A stretch of 8,069 bases of DNA from Pseudomonadota bacterium (lineage in GTDB: Bacteria; Pseudomonadota; Alphaproteobacteria; Rhizobiales; Hyphomicrobiaceae): NCBI GenBank assembly GCA_023428365.1, contig JAEYYQ010000600.1, positions 1 through 8,069 of the forward strand, in the 5' to 3' direction. This document shows positions 1 through 6,688 of the stretch, in pieces. A model generated the notes under the pieces. The model searched no databases and had not been told where the DNA came from. It saw only the letters and a program-made list of their open reading frames with translations. Made by a program: the position numbers and the translations under genes. Every line of letters begins with the position of its first letter. Within the stretch, counting starts at the first letter, position 1.

Positions 1-428
<428 letters not shown>

Positions 429-492
429 TCACCAATACCGGCCTATCTGTTACGTTGAATCAGAATTTCGAACGGTGGTGAGTGCGCGACAC

Positions 493-783
493 TTACTTGT
501 CGAGCACGCCCATCACGTCGCTTTCCTTCATGATGAGCAGATCCTGCCCATCGATCTTGACTTCGGTGCCGGACCACTTGCCGAACAGCACCTTGTCACC
601 CTTCTTGAGGTCGAGCGCGACCAGCTTGCCGTTCTCGTCGCGAGCGCCGGGACCGACGGCGATGACCTCGCCCTGCTGGGGCTTCTCAGCAGCCGTGTCA
701 GGGATAATGATGCCGCCGGCGGACTTGCTCTCGCTCTCAGTGCGGCGCACGACCACGCGGTCGTGAAGTGGGCGGAATTTCAT
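493..783 (-). CDS. groES: GroES co-chaperonin
   Basis: This gene encodes the 10 kDa lid subunit, which forms a heptamer that caps GroEL in the cytoplasm. The 96-residue product has the normal family length. It starts [14 protein letters not shown], has the mobile loop with its hydrophobic GGIIIP contact for GroEL at about residues 23-28, the [11 protein letters not shown] strand at about 38-48, and ends with the conserved [10 protein letters not shown]. The ATG at 783 has a GGGAG ribosome site (793-797) about nine bases upstream. It is the first gene of the groES-groEL operon. The CIRCE operator and a sigma-70-like promoter sit immediately upstream, so repression by HrcA and induction by heat are expected from the family. 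Nothing is unusual in the protein. Confidence 0.98.
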   Translation of the reverse strand: MKFRPLHDRVVVRRTESESKSAGGIIIPDTAAEKPQQGEVIAVGPGARDENGKLVALDLKKGDKVLFGKWSGTEVKIDGQDLLIMKESDVMGVLDK

Positions 784-838
784 GTTCTAAGGCTCCCGGG
801 CGATTGGGATGGCTTGATTTCAGGTGATGGGAATTTTG

Positions 839-865
839 TTAGCACTCTCGAAAATAGAGTGCCAA
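839..865 (-). promoter_or_regulatory. CIRCE operator of groESL (HrcA binding site)
   Basis: Read in the direction of groES, the site is TTGGCACTC, nine bases, then GAGTGCTAA. The CIRCE consensus is TTAGCACTC-N9-GAGTGCTAA, so the site differs from it at a single base, in the promoter-proximal arm. It lies 56 bases upstream of the groES ATG and just downstream of the predicted -10 box, where bound HrcA would block transcription. The hrcA gene is not in the window. Confidence 0.95.
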
Positions 866-876
866 CAGTGCCGATT

Positions 877-905
877 GAAATAAGCTGCACGTCGGCCACT
901 GTCAA
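877..905 (-). promoter_or_regulatory. Predicted sigma-70-type promoter of groESL
   Basis: On the minus strand, a perfect -35 box TTGACA (900-905) is followed after 17 bases by a -10-like TATTTC (877-882). The start of transcription would fall near 870, so the CIRCE element would occupy roughly the first 30 transcribed bases, the usual arrangement for HrcA-controlled groESL operons. The -10 box is a weak match, and the assignment rests on the exact -35, the 17-base spacing and the CIRCE position. A heat-shock sigma factor (RpoH) contribution cannot be judged. Confidence 0.65.
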
Positions 906-1172
906 CACCCCGCGTCGCGTTTCGTTACTGCGACGAAGCGGGTCACAAGCGCCTCCTCCCCGAGCTTTAAAGTTGCCGAGGCATTACGAAGTATCCTCTG
1001 CCGTGCCAATGACGGACAGCAACCCGCCGCTCGATTGATCGCCCATCAAACCGCCCGTCATCGACCGCCTCCTGACGAATGCCGAAGGCCTGCATCCATT
1101 TCGATGGTCGCGAGTTTAGCCGCCGGGAGTTTGGTCCTTGCTGCGATCAGCCGAAACCGTGGAGTAGTTTGA
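906..1172. other. Intergenic stretch without a supported gene
   Basis: Between the groESL promoter and the 53-residue peptide gene there is no open frame with family resemblance or a convincing ribosome site. The longer frames crossing it are extensions of the antisense of groES. The stretch must hold the promoter of the small plus-strand gene, but no box pair stands out. The imperfect inverted pair around 920-942 (cgtttcgt / acgaagcg) is the only visible structure and may be chance. Confidence 0.5.
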
Positions 1173-1334
1173 ATGTCCTTGAGAAAATCCCTGATTGCCC
1201 TGTCACTCTCGACAATGACACTCGCGCTCATGGCGGCGACCGGCGCGCAGGCTGCACCGTCCGCCAGCGACGGCATCGCGGCCGCCGCACAATCGGATGT
1301 CGTCTGGAAAAAGACGTCGCGCTGCGGACGCTAA
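1173..1334 (+). CDS. Small exported peptide, function unknown (53 aa)
   Basis: I do not recognise this family. The frame encodes 53 residues starting MSLRKSLIALSLSTMTLALM. The N-terminus has a positive start (R4, K5), a hydrophobic core at about residues 7-22 and an AQA-A cleavage context at about 25-28, which is a good Sec signal peptide. The mature part would be only about 25 residues: Ala/Ser-rich, then the basic tail WKKTSRCGR with a single cysteine at position 51. A GGAG ribosome site (1161-1164) lies eight bases before the ATG, and a strong hairpin follows the stop by about ten bases. These support a real gene despite its size. Small exported proteins of this build, ending in a basic tail, are common in Bradyrhizobium-like genomes (general knowledge). 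It could also be the truncated remnant of a longer member of such a family. Confidence 0.65.
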   Translation: MSLRKSLIALSLSTMTLALMAATGAQAAPSASDGIAAAAQSDVVWKKTSRCGR

Positions 1335-1343
1335 ATCTAAGGA

Positions 1344-1376
1344 CGGCGGATGTTCCCGACGGGTAAACATCCGCCG
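1344..1376. terminator. Hairpin between convergent genes, likely bidirectional terminator
   Basis: A perfect 11-base-pair inverted repeat (CGGCGGATGTT / AACATCCGCCG) flanks an 11-base loop in which CCC and GGG could pair further. It lies ten bases after the stop of the small plus-strand gene and nine bases after the stop of the AceE-like minus-strand gene, so it can serve both. Neither side has a long T run; the minus-strand exit (TCCTTAGATTT) is only modestly T-rich, so efficiency is uncertain. Confidence 0.65.
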
Positions 1377-1384
1377 CTATCTAA

Positions 1385-3787
1385 TCAGCCACCCACCACG
1401 CGATAGCGCACCTTCGTCGCGCCAAGGCCTTCAGCGGCGGCCATGATCGCATTCGCATCAATGCCGTAGTGACTGTAAAGCTGCGAGAGCGAACCGGACT
1501 GGCCAAAGTGTTCAACGCCCAGCGGCCGCACGCGGTGCCCCATCACACTGCCGATCCATGACAACGTCTCGGGATGCGCGTCCGAAACCGTGATGATTGC
1601 GGCGTCACGCGGCAGTGCCGACAGCAGGTTCTCGACATGTGAACTCGCCGCATGCAGCCCGTGCGCGCGCGCCCGTTGAGCTCCGTGCCACCCTGCAGAC
1701 AGGCGGTCGGCAGACGTAACAGCAAGCACGCCTACCCCGCGCCGGTCCTCGGAAAGCAGTCCGGCCGCCTCGATGGCTTCCGGTGCCACAGCACCCGTAT
1801 AGACGATGGCAAGCCCCGTCCCCGGCTCGGGCCGGCGCAGCCAGTAACCGCCGTTGATGATATCGGCTTTCATCGTATCCGACAGTTCACGTGCGGGCTG
1901 ATCCAGCGCGCGCGTAGTCAGGCGCAGATACACAGATCCGCCCTTCTCGTCGCGATGCCAACGCTGCTCCTTGTCCTCTTCGCCCGAACGCTGCACGTAG
2001 TCGAACGCCCAGCTCATAATGACACCGAGTTCATCGACGTAAGCCGGCTCGAAGTAGGCGAGACCGTCCTGCGCCATGCCGATCAGCGGTGTGCTAATGG
2101 ACTGGTGCGCACCGCCTTCCGGAGCCAGCGTGATGCCCGACGGCGTGGCCGCGAGAATGAAGCGGGCGTCCTGGTAGCAGGCGTAGTTCAACGCATCGAG
2201 ACCACGACAGATGAACGGGTCGTAGAGCGTCCCAACCGGGATCAGCCGCTCGCCGAACAGCGAGTGCGACAGCCCGGCGGCCGCCAGCGTCAGGAACAGG
2301 TTCATCTCGGCGATGCCGAGTTCGATATGCTGGCCCTTGGGGCTCATCTCCCACTTCTGGGGCGACATCAGCCCGCGTTCCTTGAACACATCTTCGCGGC
2401 TGGCCATCGAGAACAGGCCGCGCCGATTGACCCAAGGGCCAAGGTTGGTCGACACGGTGACGTCCGGGGACGTGGTGACGATGCGATCCGCCAGCGGGCC
2501 GCCTTGCTTGGCGATATCGTCGAGGATGCGGCCGAACCCGGTCTGTGTCGAAACAGGCCCCTTCGCCTCCGGAATTTTGATCTCGGGAACCGCTACGCTC
2601 TCAGCTGACAACCGGCGACGACCGCGGGCCGCAAATGGCACCTTCTTGAGAAAGCCCTCGATCTCTGCTGCTGGCAACGTCAGTCCCGCGAGCCGGTCCC
2701 ACTCCTCGCCCTGGTTGATATTCTGGCGCGCACGGAACTCCTGCATCTGCGTCTTGGTCATCAGACCAGAGTGGTTGTCCTTGTGCCCGGCGAACGGCAG
2801 CCCGAAGCCCTTCACCGTATAGGCAATGAAGCAGACCGGCTGATCCGATGGCGCCGTCGCGAACGTCTCAAGGATCGTTTCGAGATCGTGCCCGCCGAGA
2901 TTGGTCATCAGACGTGCAAGATCGTCGTCCGAATGATCGCGGACAATCGCCAGTGTGTCCGGATGACCTGCCAGATCTGCTTCAAGTTGCTTGCGCCAGG
3001 CAGGCCCGCCCTGGAACACCAGGGCCGAGTAGAGCTGGTTGGGACAATCGTCGATCCAAGTCCGCAGCGCATCACCGCCGGGCCGCGCGAAGGCACGCTC
3101 CAGCAGCTTGCCGTACTTGATGAGAACGACCTTCCAGCCAAGGTTCTCGAACAGGCCGGCGACCTTCATGAACAGGCGGTCGGACACCACCGAGTCGAGG
3201 CTCTGCCGGTTGTAATCGACCACCCACCAGGTGTTGGTCAGCCCGTGCTTCCAGTATTCGAGCAGCGCCTCGTGAATGTTGCCTTCGTCGATCTCGGCAT
3301 CGCCCATCAGGGCGACCATCCGACCCTTGGGCCATTCGGCTTTCCAGCCCTTGGAATGCACGTAATCCTGCACCAGACTGGCAAACCCAGTCACCGCAAC
3401 GCCAAGACCAACGGAGCCCGTCGAGAAGTCGACGTCGTCTTTGTCCTTGGTGCGCGAAGGATAGCTTTGCGCGCCACCGAAGGCTCGGAAATCCTGCAGC
3501 TTATCGAGTGATTGCTGGCCGAGCAGATACTGAATGGCGTGAAAAACCGGACTCGCATGCGGCTTGACGGCAATGCGGTCTTCCGGGCGCAGAACGTGGA
3601 AATAAAGCGCCGTCATCAGCGTCACGAGCGAGGCTGACGAGGCCTGATGGCCACCGACTTTCAGACCATCCCCACGATCCACCTCATGATTGGCATGATG
3701 GATCATGTATGACGAGAGCCAGAGCACCTTGCGCTCGAGTTCACGTAGGATTTCGAGGGTCTTCTGGTCGTGTCCGGCGCCGTCCAT
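1385..3787 (-). CDS. AceE-like homodimeric 2-oxoacid dehydrogenase E1 ('transketolase' family), thiamine-diphosphate enzyme
   Basis: The 800-residue cytoplasmic enzyme belongs to the AceE group of thiamine-diphosphate (ThDP) enzymes (homodimeric pyruvate dehydrogenase E1), often labelled simply transketolase in alphaproteobacteria. The N-terminal half has KPHASPVFHA (75-84), AQSYPSRTKD (106-115), DFSTGSVGLG (120-129) and the ThDP/Mg motif GDAEIDEGN (162-170) ending at DYN (191-193). The middle domain has HIELGIAEMN (487-496), with E494 as the expected cofactor-activating glutamate, and TLAPEGGAHQS (553-563). The rest, to 800, is the transketolase C-terminal domain. E. coli AceE has 887 residues, so this is a shorter form. 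The ATG at 3787 is chosen because GGGAG lies five bases upstream; an earlier ATG at 3859 would overlap the preceding gene. It begins ten bases after threonine ammonia-lyase, so co-transcription is very likely. The lyase product 2-oxobutanoate, or pyruvate, is a plausible substrate (inference). No lipoyl E2 or E3 gene is present here. The family is sure; the substrate is not. Confidence 0.9.
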   Translation of the reverse strand: MDGAGHDQKTLEILRELERKVLWLSSYMIHHANHEVDRGDGLKVGGHQASSASLVTLMTALYFHVLRPEDRIAVKPHASPVFHAIQYLLGQQSLDKLQDFRAFGGAQSYPSRTKDKDDVDFSTGSVGLGVAVTGFASLVQDYVHSKGWKAEWPKGRMVALMGDAEIDEGNIHEALLEYWKHGLTNTWWVVDYNRQSLDSVVSDRLFMKVAGLFENLGWKVVLIKYGKLLERAFARPGGDALRTWIDDCPNQLYSALVFQGGPAWRKQLEADLAGHPDTLAIVRDHSDDDLARLMTNLGGHDLETILETFATAPSDQPVCFIAYTVKGFGLPFAGHKDNHSGLMTKTQMQEFRARQNINQGEEWDRLAGLTLPAAEIEGFLKKVPFAARGRRRLSAESVAVPEIKIPEAKGPVSTQTGFGRILDDIAKQGGPLADRIVTTSPDVTVSTNLGPWVNRRGLFSMASREDVFKERGLMSPQKWEMSPKGQHIELGIAEMNLFLTLAAAGLSHSLFGERLIPVGTLYDPFICRGLDALNYACYQDARFILAATPSGITLAPEGGAHQSISTPLIGMAQDGLAYFEPAYVDELGVIMSWAFDYVQRSGEEDKEQRWHRDEKGGSVYLRLTTRALDQPARELSDTMKADIINGGYWLRRPEPGTGLAIVYTGAVAPEAIEAAGLLSEDRRGVGVLAVTSADRLSAGWHGAQRARAHGLHAASSHVENLLSALPRDAAIITVSDAHPETLSWIGSVMGHRVRPLGVEHFGQSGSLSQLYSHYGIDANAIMAAAEGLGATKVRYRVVGG

Positions 3788-3797
3788 TTTTGCTCCC

Positions 3798-5039
3798 TTA
3801 CTTGCTCGAAACCAGTTCCGCCTCGAATCCCGCAGCGCGAATTCGTGACAGCGTATCATTCAAATGGACCCGATCCCGGGTCTCGATCACCATGCGCAGC
3901 TGTGTTCCCTTGGCAGGAAGATCCGTGAAAACGCGCTGGTGCACAACCTCGATGATGTTTGCGCCCGCATCTCCGACGGCAGCGGCCAGCTTCGCAAGCT
4001 GCCCTGGCCTGTCGGCGAGATCGACATTCACTTCAGACAACCGCCCGCCACGCGCAAGCTCGCGACTGAGGACGCCGGCAAGAAGCCGCGTATCAATATT
4101 GCCGCCGGTCAGCACGAGCCCGACCTTGCGGCCCTTGAACCTCTCCGGCTGACTGAGCACAGCCGCCAACCCAACAGCGCCTGCACCCTCGGCAACGGTC
4201 TTCTCGATCTCGATCAGCAGCGCGACCGCATGCTCGATGTCCACCTCACTGACGAGCAGGATGTCGTTGACGTGCGTGCGGATCAGCTCAGACGTCAGAA
4301 CACCCGGCGCCTTGACCGCAATGCCCTCGGCCAGCGTATCCCCGCGCATCGGCAGATCGGTGCCGCGAATCTTGTTGTACATGGATGGATAGAGCTTCGC
4401 TTGAACGCCGACGATCTCGATGTCGGGCTTGATCGCTTTCGCTGCGACGGCGATGCCCGAAATCAAACCGCCACCACCGATCGGAACGACGAGCGTATCC
4501 AAATCCGGAACCGCCGCGAGCATTTCCAAAGCGACAGTGCCCTGGCCGGCAATCACCAGCGGATCGTCATAGGGGTGAATGAACGTCAGTCCGTTGCGAA
4601 TGCCATAGTCCCGGGCATAAGCGGCGGCTTCTTCGAGCGTCGCCCCCTCGACGATGACCGTCGCCCCGTGCCCGCGCGTATTCTCGACCTTCACGAACGG
4701 CGTGCCTTGCGGCATCACGATCGTCGAGGCAATCCCGAGGCGGCTGGCGTGGTAGGCCACGCCTTGCGCATGATTGCCCGCGGACATCGCGATCACGCCG
4801 GCCGCGCGTTGCTCCGACGTCAGCGCATTCAGACGATTGAGCGCGCCGCGCTCCTTGAATGACGCGGTAAACTGCAGGTTCTCGAACTTCAGCCAGATCT
4901 CGCACCCGAGCATGTCGGACAGCGTACGGCTCGGATCGAAATCTGTATTGAGCACAGCACCTTTCACAACCTCGGCAGCGTTCTTGATGTCAGCTAAACT
5001 GACGATCGGCTGCTTCCCGGCGGATTTCTCGCGCCCCAT
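3798..5039 (-). CDS. ilvA: Threonine ammonia-lyase (threonine dehydratase) with C-terminal ACT domain
   Basis: This PLP enzyme deaminates threonine to 2-oxobutanoate and ammonia, and usually serine to pyruvate as well, in the cytoplasm. The 413-residue product has the fold-type II PLP core at about residues 12-325. The Schiff-base lysine is K62 in FTASFKERGA, followed by SAGNHAQGVA and the phosphate-binding glycine loop PIGGGGLISG. A single ACT domain follows from about residue 334 (SEVNVDLADRPGQLAKL) to the end and suggests allosteric control. Length and layout fit the medium, one-ACT form rather than the roughly 510-residue two-ACT biosynthetic IlvA of E. coli. The ATG at 5039 is preceded by AGGAG with a six-base spacer; the frame is open further upstream but lacks family sequence there. 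It is the first gene of a two-gene unit with the AceE-like enzyme. Whether it feeds isoleucine synthesis or threonine breakdown is open; the neighbour favours breakdown. Confidence 0.95.
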   Translation of the reverse strand: MGREKSAGKQPIVSLADIKNAAEVVKGAVLNTDFDPSRTLSDMLGCEIWLKFENLQFTASFKERGALNRLNALTSEQRAAGVIAMSAGNHAQGVAYHASRLGIASTIVMPQGTPFVKVENTRGHGATVIVEGATLEEAAAYARDYGIRNGLTFIHPYDDPLVIAGQGTVALEMLAAVPDLDTLVVPIGGGGLISGIAVAAKAIKPDIEIVGVQAKLYPSMYNKIRGTDLPMRGDTLAEGIAVKAPGVLTSELIRTHVNDILLVSEVDIEHAVALLIEIEKTVAEGAGAVGLAAVLSQPERFKGRKVGLVLTGGNIDTRLLAGVLSRELARGGRLSEVNVDLADRPGQLAKLAAAVGDAGANIIEVVHQRVFTDLPAKGTQLRMVIETRDRVHLNDTLSRIRAAGFEAELVSSK

Positions 5040-5057
5040 TCCGTGCTCCTGACTGCG

Positions 5058-5075
5058 CCGGCCATATTCGGCCGG
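5058..5075 (-). other. Small hairpin in the 5' leader of the threonine ammonia-lyase gene
   Basis: A perfect 6-base-pair GC stem (CCGGCC / GGCCGG) with a 6-base loop lies 18 bases upstream of the lyase start codon, just before its ribosome site. It could affect translation or be chance in GC-rich DNA. No leader peptide rich in threonine or isoleucine codons and no T run accompany it, so classical attenuation is not supported. Confidence 0.3.
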
Positions 5076-5250
5076 GGCGAGCATCAATACCCCCATGTGG
5101 CGGCACAAGGAAGCGATCAGCCCCTATTTCCATGAATGGCAGCTAAACGCTCCGTTCAGGTTCAACTCAGCCCGCGCACCCTATCGTCCGAACCATTGAA
5201 GACGGCCAGCGCGGACCGCGCCGGCAAGAACCGGAGAAAGGAAAACGATC

Positions 5251-5580
5251 ATGATGCTCAAGACAATCGCCGCCGCTGCTGCCGCCATCGCTTTCAGTGG
5301 CGCCGCCCTCCTCGCCGACCCCGCCAGCGCCGCCTCGCGCGTCCAGGCGACCGGCGTCGCAACCAGCGGCAAGCTTGTCCCCTATTTCCTGAAGAAGGCA
5401 AAGGCCGAGCGCACTGCCGTCCAGAACTGGAATAGCCGCGTCACGCGCATCTATGGCCACCGCTTCGCCAATTGGAACCAGGCAACGGCCAAGAACACCA
5501 CCTGTAATCGCGTTTCCAGCACCCGCGTGAGCTGCCGCGTCAGCGCTGTCCCCCAGCCCGCACGCTACGGTCGCCGGTAA
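5251..5580 (+). CDS. Small secreted, strongly cationic protein of unknown function (109 aa)
   Basis: I cannot assign a function. The product starts MMLKTIAAAAAAIAFSGAAL and has a clear Sec signal peptide, with a likely cut after ASA at residues 25-27. The mature chain of about 82 residues has 11 arginines and 5 lysines against a single acidic residue, so it is strongly positive. It contains two tryptophans (W60, W75) in a repeated-looking W-x-x-x-V/A pattern with YGHRFANW between them. Two cysteines (C85, C95) could form a disulfide in the periplasm or outside the cell. The end PARYGRR is basic. AGGA (5239-5242) lies eight bases before the ATG; the second ATG at 5254 is an alternative start. 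A textbook terminator follows, so it is a single-gene unit. It is divergent from the threonine ammonia-lyase gene. Similar small W/YG/C proteins occur in Bradyrhizobium relatives (recollection, not a search). Confidence 0.9.
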   Translation: MMLKTIAAAAAAIAFSGAALLADPASAASRVQATGVATSGKLVPYFLKKAKAERTAVQNWNSRVTRIYGHRFANWNQATAKNTTCNRVSSTRVSCRVSAVPQPARYGRR

Positions 5581-5619
5581 TTAAGCAATAAGTCCCCCCG
5601 AACTAGCCCCCCAAACTCC

Positions 5620-5648
5620 AAGGGAGCCGAATGGCTCCCTTTTCTTTT
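5620..5648 (+). terminator. Intrinsic terminator of the cationic secreted protein gene
   Basis: A perfect 9-base-pair stem (AAGGGAGCC / GGCTCCCTT) with a GAAT tetraloop is followed directly by TTCTTTT. It starts 40 bases after the stop codon of the 109-residue protein. It isolates that gene from the dehydrogenase gene downstream, which must then have its own promoter in the roughly 95 bases that follow; I see no clear box pair there. Confidence 0.9.
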
Positions 5649-5744
5649 GCCCGCACCCTTTGTCTGCCGGAGCACCTGACAAGGCCGCAGGCTTCGGTTA
5701 GAACCTCCGTCCATACCCGAATTGATGAACCCAGGAGAGAAACG

Positions 5745-6629
5745 ATGGCAAAGGTTGCGTGGATCGGGCTCGGCGTCATGGGCTACCCGATGGCCGGCCA
5801 TATCCTGAAGAAGGGCGGGCACGATCTCGTCGTGTATAACCGCAATGCCGCCAAGGCCGAGGCCTGGGTGAAAGAGTATGGCGCGGGCAAAGTTGCCAAG
5901 ACGCCAGGAGAAGCTGCCAACGGCGCAGAGTTCGTATTCTGCTGCGTCGGCAACGACAACGACCTGCGGTCGGTGACGACCGGCAAGGACGGCGCCATCC
6001 ACGGCATGAACAAGGGCAGCGTATTCATCGACAACACCACGGCCTCGGCCGATGGCGCTCGCGAACTCTACGCCGCCGCCAAGGAAAAGGGATTCGATTT
6101 CCTCGACGCTCCGGTATCCGGCGGACAGGCGGGCGCGCAGAATGGCGTGCTGACTGTCATGGTCGGTGGCGAAAAGGCGGTGTTCGACCGGTCTCTCCCG
6201 ATCATCTCGCACTACGCTCGCATGGTGACTTTGATCGGTGACGCCGGCGCCGGCCAGCTCACCAAGATGGTCAATCAGATCTGCATCGCCGGTTTGGTTC
6301 AGGGATTGTCCGAGGGCGTGCATTTTGCGCAGAAGGCCGGATTGAATATCCCGGCCGTGATGGAGACCATTTCGAAGGGTGCCGCCGGCTCCTGGCAGAT
6401 GGAGAATCGCTGGAAGACGATGGCGGACGGCAAGTTCGACTTCGGCTTCGCGGTCGACTGGATGCGCAAGGATCTCTCGATCAGCCTCGACGAAGCCCGC
6501 CGCAACGGCGCCAGCCTGCCGATCGCAGCGCTCGTCGATCAGTTCTACTCGGAAGTCCAAAAGATGGGCGGTGGCCGCTGGGATACCTCCAGCCTGGTCG
6601 CTCGTCTCAACAACGCCGACAAGAAGTAA
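5745..6629 (+). CDS. NAD(P)-dependent beta-hydroxyacid dehydrogenase (3-hydroxyisobutyrate dehydrogenase family)
   Basis: This cytoplasmic oxidoreductase interconverts a beta-hydroxyacid and its semialdehyde or oxo form. The 294 residues match the family length. The N-terminal Rossmann domain begins at once with IGLGVMGYPM (7-16). YNR (31-33) follows the second strand; an arginine there rather than an acidic residue suggests NADP(H) use (inference). DAPVSGGQAGA (121-131) is the substrate-binding signature. GAGQLTKMVNQ (168-178) carries the catalytic lysine K174, and RKD (241-243) is the cofactor-closing motif. The ATG at 5745 has AGGAG (5733-5737) seven bases upstream; the open frame extends back to an ATG in the preceding terminator loop, but that extension is not family sequence. 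The exact substrate (3-hydroxyisobutyrate, tartronate semialdehyde, succinic semialdehyde or another) cannot be fixed. The neighbours do not form a valine pathway, so mmsB is not asserted. Confidence 0.92.
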   Translation: MAKVAWIGLGVMGYPMAGHILKKGGHDLVVYNRNAAKAEAWVKEYGAGKVAKTPGEAANGAEFVFCCVGNDNDLRSVTTGKDGAIHGMNKGSVFIDNTTASADGARELYAAAKEKGFDFLDAPVSGGQAGAQNGVLTVMVGGEKAVFDRSLPIISHYARMVTLIGDAGAGQLTKMVNQICIAGLVQGLSEGVHFAQKAGLNIPAVMETISKGAAGSWQMENRWKTMADGKFDFGFAVDWMRKDLSISLDEARRNGASLPIAALVDQFYSEVQKMGGGRWDTSSLVARLNNADKK

Positions 6630-6645
6630 TTACGACCCCAATATT

Positions 6646-6674
6646 CCGCGCGGCGGCTATGCTCTGCCGCGCGG
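6646..6674. terminator. GC-rich hairpin between convergent genes, likely bidirectional terminator
   Basis: A perfect 9-base-pair inverted repeat (CCGCGCGGC / GCCGCGCGG) with an 11-base loop lies 16 bases after the dehydrogenase stop and 14 bases after the stop of the opposing DadA-like gene. The plus-strand exit reads CTCTGTTTCG and the minus-strand exit reads AATATTGGGG, so the T tract is poor on both sides. Position and stem strength support a terminator role. Confidence 0.65.
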
Positions 6675-6688
6675 CTCTGTTTCGCGCC

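Noticed and set aside
1652..2608. Plus-strand open frame of 318 codons within the AceE-like gene
   Set aside because: It is antisense to a well-supported enzyme and has an Arg-rich, low-complexity composition typical of a GC-rich shadow frame.
3788..3859. Possible 24-residue N-terminal extension of the AceE-like protein
   Set aside because: It would overlap the end of the lyase gene, and the strong GGGAG site lies just before the ATG at 3787.
3864..4862. Plus-strand open frame of 332 codons opposite threonine ammonia-lyase
   Set aside because: The opposite strand encodes a full PLP enzyme with all its motifs; this frame has no recognisable domain.
5040..5110. Riboswitch or threonine attenuator in the lyase leader
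   Set aside because: There is only one short GC hairpin; no leader peptide with Thr/Ile codon runs, no alternative stems and no T-tract are visible.
5631..5744. Possible 38-residue N-terminal extension of the hydroxyacid dehydrogenase
   Set aside because: Its ATG is inside the loop and stem of the upstream terminator; the Rossmann fold begins right after the ATG at 5745, which has a good ribosome site.
5565..6560. Minus-strand open frame of 331 codons opposite the hydroxyacid dehydrogenase
   Set aside because: It runs through an intrinsic terminator and mirrors a well-conserved gene; it has no domain or ribosome-site support.
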